A stretch of DNA of 36,486 nt from Caecitellus pseudoparvulus. Taxonomy: Eukaryota > Bigyra: Bicosoecida. Positions 29,616 to 36,486 of the stretch are shown here, piece after piece (positions within the stretch are counted from its first letter, which is position 1; each line of letters starts with the position of its first letter). The notes under the pieces are model-generated. The model searched no databases. It had not been told where the DNA came from and worked only from the letters and a program-made list of their open reading frames with translations. A program made the position numbers and the translations under genes. The stretch lies in the NCBI GenBank assembly GCA_965644315.1, contig CBFFRQ010000012.1, positions 1 through 36,486 on the forward strand. The letters are read 5' to 3'.

Positions 29616-31742
29616 TTACATCAGGCGTCCACCCATCTGCCCGATCGAGATGTGGGGCACATCCTTGACCTTGGGCAGGCGACCCTCGCCGTCTTCAGGC
29701 ACCAGCCGCTTGAGGGGGTCCTTGACCTCAGCCTCCAGGGTGGCGGCCTGCTGTCGGGTCATCCGCCCATGAGGCATGGCCACCCTTGTGCCCTTGCCAG
29801 CGATGAGGGTCTGGGGGTGCACGGTGCCGTCGGTGGCCTTGTGAGGCAGGGGGGGGAAGTCATCTCGGAGAGACTGGAGTGCCCCTCGAAGCCTGTCCCG
29901 GAAGGGTGCTGGACTGCCCGCCTCGGGTGTGGTCCAGATCCGGTACAAGACGTTGATGCCTTCGGCTGCCAGCCGGGTCATGCACTTGTGCAGGGGCAGC
30001 TCGTCATGGAGGTCAGGGATGTCGGGGTTCCACAGCACCAGCTTGCCTCGATCATGGTCGACGAGGATGAGCTGCAGATGGGCCGTGTTGTCGGTCCACA
30101 CCTCTCGAAGTGCGAAGGCATACAGCACTCCGTCGAGGTGCCCCTCTTGGTCACCCTCTTCATCAACCTGGCTGGGGTCGACGCCGGCCTGGCCAAGGTC
30201 ATCATGCCCGGCTGGGGCACGGTACCCTTGGTTGATGCGGTCGATGAGCAGGTGCAGGCCGGGAAGCAGGACTGGTGGTGTACCTGGGGCCAGGAAGGTG
30301 TCATCCGGCGAGTGCTGGTGCAGCATGTTGCGGAAGACGGCCACCCGTTGCCCGTCTGAGCGGAAGGGGGAGGGTGGCTTCTGGCCGACGTCCATGATGT
30401 CCGAGCTGGACGAGTCACTGACCACCCCCTCCAGCTGCCTGACCATGTGCTTGAAGGCAAGCTGGGCAGCGTTGATGGTGGCTGCATGCTGGAGTAGGAG
30501 GAGGTCCCCAGCCTCGAAGACCCTCTCCCCTGCTGCCGTCTCGAGACAGGCCTGGACACAGGCCCGCCCCCCCACGTTAGAGTACACGTGGGTCGATGAC
30601 AGCAGGTCGGCCAGAGGGCCAGGCTTGATGGGGTACTCGGCCAGGTGCTCGGGTGTCCGCACACTGTCATGAAGAGGCACCACCCTTGTGATCACCTCCC
30701 ATGCTGCTGCTGCAGACGGCCGATACCGGTGCACCTCGGGGCTTGCCTCGCCCGACGGGGTGGGGGACGGCCACTTGCGGTCGACGCCCCGCTGCACCCT
30801 TGATGAAGGCAACATGGCATGCACCACAGGGGTGGTGACGGTATCTTTGGGTGAGCCTTGGGTGGCAGGTGGTGAGGTTGGTCGAGGTGCAGGTGGCCGG
30901 ACGTTCTTGATGAAGACGTCCTCGAAGGTGAGGGATCGTCCGGCTGACTTGCCCTTTCCTCGCTTGCCTCGACGGGTCTTCTTCTTCTTCGGTGCCTTGT
31001 CGAGCTGAGTGTCAGTCCAGGTCGATGGTGTCTTGGTGTCGACAGGTGCATCACCCTCGGAGGGGACGGATTGTCTGACACTGGGACGGACGGCTTGGGC
31101 TGGCACGGGGCCATGGTCGAAGTGGGACCTAACGAGGCACATGACCTTGGCAACATCACCTGACTGGCAGGCGATTTCGGTTGCTTCCTTGGTCACTTGG
31201 TGGGCCACTTGGATGGCGGTGGGGTGGGCCTTCACCTTCACTTTCGCCTTCGCCGATGCGAACTGCTTGGTGTTGGTGTAGGCCACGGCGACGAACCCAC
31301 CTTGGCCGACTCGAATGGCGAAGTCGTCCTCTTGAGCAGCAAGAATGCGAAGTTGACGTGCCACTGTTGGTGAATCACCCTCACTTCCGAGCGTGACGAG
31401 GATGGTTGGCGATCCGGTGGGTCCCTGGCGCAGGGCCGCATTGGCGTTGCCGAATTCCGCACTCAGCCCTGGGATCAGCCGTTCGGCGGCTTCCCCATAG
31501 ACCTCGAGCCACATGTCCCGTGCCGAAGATGAACTATCATGATCAGTCTTGGGCAGGGGTCCTCCAAGCTCGAAGGTGCGTGCGGCACCCCGACGTGGCA
31601 TGTCAGTGAAGACACCTGTTCTGGGGCCGAGCACTTGCTTGCGCTTCAGGCACCCCTCCACGAAGAGGACCCCCAGGACTTGATCCACTTGGGCGTTCAT
31701 GATGCTTGTCAATGATGCTTTTGATGTCGATCCCAGGTGCAT
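29616..31742 (-). CDS. Unit 1 protein, unknown, basic motif and possible cysteine-peptidase-like C-terminus
   Basis: About 708 aa from ATG 31742 to the stop at 29616; the frame extends to 31862 only through a GTG. Residues 1-240 are a mixed globular region. Residues about 249-270 are a dense Lys/Arg block (KAPKKKKTRRGKRGKGKSAGR), a likely nuclear-localisation or nucleic-acid-binding motif. A Pro-rich linker is followed by a globular C-terminal domain (about 340-650). In that domain GGRACVQACLET (Cys395), AHLQLILVD (His555) and LWNPD (Asn572/Asp574) have the order Cys-His-Asn/Asp seen in papain-fold peptidases such as Josephin. This is suggestive only. There is no RT, endonuclease or zinc-knuckle signature. 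It may be an ORF1-like RNA-binding or accessory protein of the retroelement. Confidence 0.6.
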   Translation of the reverse strand: MHLGSTSKASLTSIMNAQVDQVLGVLFVEGCLKRKQVLGPRTGVFTDMPRRGAARTFELGGPLPKTDHDSSSSARDMWLEVYGEAAERLIPGLSAEFGNANAALRQGPTGSPTILVTLGSEGDSPTVARQLRILAAQEDDFAIRVGQGGFVAVAYTNTKQFASAKAKVKVKAHPTAIQVAHQVTKEATEIACQSGDVAKVMCLVRSHFDHGPVPAQAVRPSVRQSVPSEGDAPVDTKTPSTWTDTQLDKAPKKKKTRRGKRGKGKSAGRSLTFEDVFIKNVRPPAPRPTSPPATQGSPKDTVTTPVVHAMLPSSRVQRGVDRKWPSPTPSGEASPEVHRYRPSAAAAWEVITRVVPLHDSVRTPEHLAEYPIKPGPLADLLSSTHVYSNVGGRACVQACLETAAGERVFEAGDLLLLQHAATINAAQLAFKHMVRQLEGVVSDSSSSDIMDVGQKPPSPFRSDGQRVAVFRNMLHQHSPDDTFLAPGTPPVLLPGLHLLIDRINQGYRAPAGHDDLGQAGVDPSQVDEEGDQEGHLDGVLYAFALREVWTDNTAHLQLILVDHDRGKLVLWNPDIPDLHDELPLHKCMTRLAAEGINVLYRIWTTPEAGSPAPFRDRLRGALQSLRDDFPPLPHKATDGTVHPQTLIAGKGTRVAMPHGRMTRQQAATLEAEVKDPLKRLVPEDGEGRLPKVKDVPHISIGQMGGRLM

Positions 31743-31923
31743 GCCCCGACCGAGGGCGCAAACTGGGAGCCACGGTGCGATGGTGTGCGGAATTCGCACT
31801 ACCCCGCCCCGGTGCGCACCACCCAACCAGCAAGCACTGTGCAACACCACACTTGGGTGCACGAGCGCCTGGATTAGGCAATGTTAGCACTTCACAACTT
31901 GTGATTAGCTTGACATTTGGAAA

Positions 31924-34851
31924 GTTAGCTACTCAATGCATTGCAGATTGCCTCCATGCAGGCTACATCATGGTACAGCTTGGGCTTGGACATGTGGTGC
32001 CACCTGCGCCACAACAGAATGCAGTGACACAGACACCACGACGGCACCGCTTGCACGGCTTTGCGACTAGCACAGACTCGTGTCCGTTGTATAAGTCGCC
32101 GTCTGTCTTGGCGCTTCAGCGCCCGCCCCGGTGGGATGGTCTTGAGGTGTAGGTCCAGGTCTCGGTCCACTCTTGTCTTGTCCGTCCAGTCCAGTCTCGT
32201 CCGTCTCGGTCCGATGTCCAGGGGTGGAGACCCGACTTGCTTGGCTTGGGTGGCGGTGTGGGCTGGAGGATATGGACTCGACACGGACTGGGTGTTGCTG
32301 AGATGCAAGCACACGACCCAGCCCGGCTGTCCCTTCGGCTCAGGTTTGGGGGCGGCCTCACAGATCTTGCTGCAAGTGCCTTCCCCTTCCACTGAGCCGA
32401 GTCCTGATGTGTTGGTATCGATGTTGGGTTGGTGATGGTGAGGTTGGGTTGGACTTTCCAATGTCCGATGTCAGCTATGTGCGTCGGTCGCGACACAAAG
32501 CTTCAGTCATGTGTGGCACAGGGAGTATGCCCCCACAGGTGACTTACATCAGGCGTCCACCCATCTGCCCGATCGAGATGTGGGGCACATCCTTGACCTT
32601 GGGCAGGCGACCCTCGCCGTCTTCAGGCACCAGCCGCTTGAGGGGGTCCTTGACCTCAGCCTCCAGGGTGGCGGCCTGCTGTCGGGTCATCCGCCCATGA
32701 GGCATGGCCACCCTTGTGCCCTTGCCAGCGATGAGGGTCTGGGGGTGCACGGTGCCGTCGGTGGCCTTGTGAGGCAGGGGGGGGAAGTCATCTCGGAGAG
32801 ACTGGAGTGCCCCTCGAAGCCTGTCCCGGAAGGGTGCTGGACTGCCCGCCTCGGGTGTGGTCCAGATCCGGTACAAGACGTTGATGCCTTCGGCTGCCAG
32901 CCGGGTCATGCACTTGTGCAGGGGCAGCTCGTCATGGAGGTCAGGGATGTCGGGGTTCCACAGCACCAGCTTGCCTCGATCATGGTCGACGAGGATGAGC
33001 TGCAGATGGGCCGTGTTGTCGGTCCACACCTCTCGAAGTGCGAAGGCATACAGCACTCCGTCGAGGTGCCCCTCTTGGTCACCCTCTTCATCAACCTGGC
33101 TGGGGTCGACGCCGGCCTGGCCAAGGTCATCATGCCCGGCTGGGGCACGGTACCCTTGGTTGATGCGGTCGATGAGCAGGTGCAGGCCGGGAAGCAGGAC
33201 TGGTGGTGTACCTGGGGCCAGGAAGGTGTCATCCGGCGAGTGCTGGTGCAGCATGTTGCGGAAGACGGCCACCCGTTGCCCGTCTGAGCGGAAGGGGGAG
33301 GGTGGCTTCTGGCCGACGTCCATGATGTCCGAGCTGGACGAGTCACTGACCACCCCCTCCAGCTGCCTGACCATGTGCTTGAAGGCAAGCTGGGCAGCGT
33401 TGATGGTGGCTGCATGCTGGAGTAGGAGGAGGTCCCCAGCCTCGAAGACCCTCTCCCCTGCTGCCGTCTCGAGACAGGCCTGGACACAGGCCCGCCCCCC
33501 CACGTTAGAGTACACGTGGGTCGATGACAGCAGGTCGGCCAGAGGGCCAGGCTTGATGGGGTACTCGGCCAGGTGCTCGGGTGTCCGCACACTGTCATGA
33601 AGAGGCACCACCCTTGTGATCACCTCCCATGCTGCTGCTGCAGACGGCCGATACCGGTGCACCTCGGGGCTTGCCTCGCCCGACGGGGTGGGGGACGGCC
33701 ACTTGCGGTCGACGCCCCGCTGCACCCTTGATGAAGGCAACATGGCATGCACCACAGGGGTGGTGACGGTATCTTTGGGTGAGCCTTGGGTGGCAGGTGG
33801 TGAGGTTGGTCGAGGTGCAGGTGGCCGGACGTTCTTGATGAAGACGTCCTCGAAGGTGAGGGATCGTCCGGCTGACTTGCCCTTTCCTCGCTTGCCTCGA
33901 CGGGTCTTCTTCTTCTTCGGTGCCTTGTCGAGCTGAGTGTCAGTCCAGGTCGATGGTGTCTTGGTGTCGACAGGTGCATCACCCTCGGAGGGGACGGATT
34001 GTCTGACACTGGGACGGACGGCTTGGGCTGGCACGGGGCCATGGTCGAAGTGGGACCTAACGAGGCACATGACCTTGGCAACATCACCTGACTGGCAGGC
34101 GATTTCGGTTGCTTCCTTGGTCACTTGGTGGGCCACTTGGATGGCGGTGGGGTGGGCCTTCACCTTCACTTTCGCCTTCGCCGATGCGAACTGCTTGGTG
34201 TTGGTGTAGGCCACGGCGACGAACCCACCTTGGCCGACTCGAATGGCGAAGTCGTCCTCTTGAGCAGCAAGAATGCGAAGTTGACGTGCCACTGTTGGTG
34301 AATCACCCTCACTTCCGAGCGTGACGAGGATGGTTGGCGATCCGGTGGGTCCCTGGCGCAGGGCCGCATTGGCGTTGCCGAATTCCGCACTCAGCCCTGG
34401 GATCAGCCGTTCGGCGGCTTCCCCATAGACCTCGAGCCACATGTCCCGTGCCGAAGATGAACTATCATGATCAGTCTTGGGCAGGGGTCCTCCAAGCTCG
34501 AAGGTGCGTGCGGCACCCCGACGTGGCATGTCAGTGAAGACACCTGTTCTGGGGCCGAGCACTTGCTTGCGCTTCAGGCACCCCTCCACGAAGAGGACCC
34601 CCAGGACTTGATCCACTTGGGCGTTCATGATGCTTGTCAATGATGCTTTTGATGTCGATCCCAGGTGCATGCCCCGACCGAGGGCGCAAACTGGGAGCCA
34701 CGGTGCGATGGTGTGCGGAATTCGCACTACCCCGCCCCGGTGCGCACCACCCAACCAGCAAGCACTGTGCAACACCACACTTGGGTGCACGAGCGCCTGG
34801 ATTAGGCAATGTTAGCACTTCACAACTTGTGATTAGCTTGACATTTGGAAA
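31924..34851 (-). mobile_element. Telomere-proximal unit 2 (tandem copy of unit 1)
   Basis: Offset from unit 1 by exactly 2,928 bp; every stretch I compared, and all encoded frames, are identical. It joins unit 1 head-to-tail with no telomeric bases beyond GTTAG. On the distal side its final GGAAAGTT runs into T-GGGTTAGGG, the terminal telomere array. It is either a very recent tandem duplication or two successive insertions with the same 5' end. Confidence 0.75.
32544..34670 (-). CDS. Unit 2 protein, identical copy of the unit 1 protein
   Basis: Same approximately 708-aa product as at 29616-31742, from ATG 34670, with no stop or frameshift. Being the last gene before the telomere, transcribed towards the centromere, it is expected to sit in subtelomeric chromatin. 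Two intact identical copies mean either ongoing function or recent origin; sequence identity alone cannot separate these. Confidence 0.6.
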   Translation of the reverse strand: MHLGSTSKASLTSIMNAQVDQVLGVLFVEGCLKRKQVLGPRTGVFTDMPRRGAARTFELGGPLPKTDHDSSSSARDMWLEVYGEAAERLIPGLSAEFGNANAALRQGPTGSPTILVTLGSEGDSPTVARQLRILAAQEDDFAIRVGQGGFVAVAYTNTKQFASAKAKVKVKAHPTAIQVAHQVTKEATEIACQSGDVAKVMCLVRSHFDHGPVPAQAVRPSVRQSVPSEGDAPVDTKTPSTWTDTQLDKAPKKKKTRRGKRGKGKSAGRSLTFEDVFIKNVRPPAPRPTSPPATQGSPKDTVTTPVVHAMLPSSRVQRGVDRKWPSPTPSGEASPEVHRYRPSAAAAWEVITRVVPLHDSVRTPEHLAEYPIKPGPLADLLSSTHVYSNVGGRACVQACLETAAGERVFEAGDLLLLQHAATINAAQLAFKHMVRQLEGVVSDSSSSDIMDVGQKPPSPFRSDGQRVAVFRNMLHQHSPDDTFLAPGTPPVLLPGLHLLIDRINQGYRAPAGHDDLGQAGVDPSQVDEEGDQEGHLDGVLYAFALREVWTDNTAHLQLILVDHDRGKLVLWNPDIPDLHDELPLHKCMTRLAAEGINVLYRIWTTPEAGSPAPFRDRLRGALQSLRDDFPPLPHKATDGTVHPQTLIAGKGTRVAMPHGRMTRQQAATLEAEVKDPLKRLVPEDGEGRLPKVKDVPHISIGQMGGRLM

Positions 34852-34855
34852 GTTT

Positions 34856-36486
34856 GGGTTAGGGTTAGGGTTAGGGTTAGGGTTAGGGTTAGGGTTAGGG
34901 TTAGGGTTAGGGTTAGGGTTAGGGTTAGGGTTAGGGTTAGGGTTAGGGTTAGGGTTAGGGTTAGGGTTAGGGTTAGGGTTAGGGTTAGGGTTAGGGTTAG
35001 GGTTAGGGTTAGGGTTAGGGTTAGGGTTAGGGTTAGGGTTAGGGTTAGGGTTAGGGTTAGGGTTAGGGTTAGGGTTAGGGTTAGGGTTAGGGTTAGGGTT
35101 AGGGTTAGGGTTAGGGTTAGGGTTAGGGTTAGGGTTAGGGTTAGGGTTAGGGTTAGGGTTAGGGTTAGGGTTAGGGTTAGGGTTAGGGTTAGGGTTAGGG
35201 TTAGGGTTAGGGTTAGGGTTAGGGTTAGGGTTAGGGTTAGGGTTAGGGTTAGGGTTAGGGTTAGGGTTAGGGTTAGGGTTAGGGTTAGGGTTAGGGTTAG
35301 GGTTAGGGTTAGGGTTAGGGTTAGGGTTAGGGTTAGGGTTAGGGTTAGGGTTAGGGTTAGGGTTAGGGTTAGGGTTAGGGTTAGGGTTAGGGTTAGGGTT
35401 AGGGTTAGGGTTAGGGTTAGGGTTAGGGTTAGGGTTAGGGTTAGGGTTAGGGTTAGGGTTAGGGTTAGGGTTAGGGTTAGGGTTAGGGTTAGGGTTAGGG
35501 TTAGGGTTAGGGTTAGGGTTAGGGTTAGGGTTAGGGTTAGGGTTAGGGTTAGGGTTAGGGTTAGGGTTAGGGTTAGGGTTAGGGTTAGGGTTAGGGTTAG
35601 GGTTAGGGTTAGGGTTAGGGTTAGGGTTAGGGTTAGGGTTAGGGTTAGGGTTAGGGTTAGGGTTAGGGTTAGGGTTAGGGTTAGGGTTAGGGTTAGGGTT
35701 AGGGTTAGGGTTAGGGTTAGGGTTAGGGTTAGGGTTAGGGTTAGGGTTAGGGTTAGGGTTAGGGTTAGGGTTAGGGTTAGGGTTAGGGTTAGGGTTAGGG
35801 TTAGGGTTAGGGTTAGGGTTAGGGTTAGGGTTAGGGTTAGGGTTAGGGTTAGGGTTAGGGTTAGGGTTAGGGTTAGGGTTAGGGTTAGGGTTAGGGTTAG
35901 GGTTAGGGTTAGGGTTAGGGTTAGGGTTAGGGTTAGGGTTAGGGTTAGGGTTAGGGTTAGGGTTAGGGTTAGGGTTAGGGTTAGGGTTAGGGTTAGGGTT
36001 AGGGTTAGGGTTAGGGTTAGGGTTAGGGTTAGGGTTAGGGTTAGGGTTAGGGTTAGGGTTAGGGTTAGGGTTAGGGTTAGGGTTAGGGTTAGGGTTAGGG
36101 TTAGGGTTAGGGTTAGGGTTAGGGTTAGGGTTAGGGTTAGGGTTAGGGTTAGGGTTAGGGTTAGGGTTAGGGTTAGGGTTAGGGTTAGGGTTAGGGTTAG
36201 GGTTAGGGTTAGGGTTAGGGTTAGGGTTAGGGTTAGGGTTAGGGTTAGGGTTAGGGTTAGGGTTAGGGTTAGGGTTAGGGTTAGGGTTAGGGTTAGGGTT
36301 AGGGTTAGGGTTAGGGTTAGGGTTAGGGTTAGGGTTAGGGTTAGGGTTAGGGTTAGGGTTAGGGTTAGGGTTAGGGTTAGGGTTAGGGTTAGGGTTAGGG
36401 TTAGGGTTAGGGTTAGGGTTAGGGTTAGGGTTAGGGTTAGGGTTAGGGTTAGGGTTAGGGTTAGGGTTAGGGTTAGGGTTAGGGTT
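34856..36486 (+). repeat. Telomere, (TTAGGG)n
   Basis: About 1,631 bp of TTAGGG units, roughly 272 copies, to the end of the window with no variant repeat that I can see. The G-rich strand runs towards the end, so this is the right chromosome terminus. The junction with unit 2 is GGAAAGTT-T-GGGTTA. Confidence 0.98.

Larger units (their letters stand above)
28996..31923 (-). mobile_element. Telomere-proximal unit 1 (2,928 bp, non-RT element)
   Basis: Starts at GTTAGC-5 nt-AATGCATT beside the telomeric remnant at 28993 and ends at 31923, where the same signature begins unit 2. It contains one long minus-strand gene, a centromere-side untranslated part of about 620 bp, and about 180 bp before the ATG on the distal side. 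Its 3' tail is related to those of elements W, X and Y, but the body is unrelated to element Y's coding part. The 5' ends of both copies coincide exactly. Confidence 0.7.

Noticed and set aside
29583-30672. Long plus-strand frames (258 and 247 codons) opposite the unit 1 gene, repeated in unit 2
   Set aside because: They are explained by GC-rich codon bias of the minus-strand gene. The latter has the more natural composition and the basic motif.
25231-34851. Hammerhead or similar self-cleaving ribozyme at unit ends, as in Penelope-like elements
   Set aside because: I looked for CTGANGA...GAAA cores on both strands near the junctions and found none that pair properly.
34856-36486. Regular repeat array as CRISPR
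   Set aside because: It is a spacer-less hexamer array of telomere sequence in a eukaryotic chromosome.

Overview
This window is the right-hand end of a GC-rich nuclear chromosome from a microbial eukaryote. The last 1.63 kb is an uninterrupted (TTAGGG)n array with the G-rich strand running 5'->3' towards the end. The genes are typical of free-living protists: IPT/TIG ectodomains with a polytopic C-terminus, an ankyrin/XK-related fusion, an EF-hand membrane protein and a Plavaka-type transposase. Genes have ATG starts and use TGA and TAG stops. Several reading-frame switches are best explained by very short introns (about 38-82 nt). I cannot place the organism; a stramenopile or haptophyte-like flagellate or alga would fit, but that is inference.

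Layout. 1-570: no gene. 571-6426: a Plavaka/KDZ-like transposase on the minus strand and a divergently transcribed unknown coiled-coil protein, possibly one two-gene DNA transposon. 7632-12302: a large IPT/TIG-repeat receptor- or channel-like membrane protein with small 5' exons and a poly-C minisatellite in an intron. 12961-15042: ankyrin repeats fused to an XK-related (scramblase-family) membrane domain. 15143-17286: an Ala-rich protein with an EF-hand pair and a C-terminal membrane anchor. About 18009-19220: a decayed ankyrin-repeat gene. 20930-21240: a weak minus-strand coding fragment. 21402-23547: a multi-pass membrane protein in several pieces. 24337-25222: an unknown gene whose 3' end has been lost.

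From 25223 outward the sequence is a stack of retroelement-like units, all with their 3' ends pointing to the centromere. Five successive junctions (25231, 25771, 26473, 28996, 31924) begin with the same signature: GTTAGC, 5-7 nt, the palindrome AATGCATT, then a conserved GTACAGCTTGRGC block. GTTAG is itself telomeric sequence, and two junctions keep extra telomeric bases (25223-25230 and 28993-28995). One unit (26473-28995) carries the 5'-truncated C-terminal part of a non-LTR reverse-transcriptase polyprotein with a Cys/His knuckle. The two outermost units (28996-31923 and 31924-34851) are 2,928-bp copies that look identical where compared. Each encodes an approximately 708-aa non-RT protein with a strong basic motif and a possible cysteine-peptidase-like Cys/His/Asn arrangement. 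The outer copy abuts the telomere directly.

My reading is that chromosome ends here are repeatedly broken and capped by a telomere-primed retroelement family. An RT-bearing element and a non-RT partner share the same 3' tail, which formally resembles the MoTeR1/MoTeR2 pair of Magnaporthe or the telomere-attached Penelope-like elements. This is the most novel system in the window.
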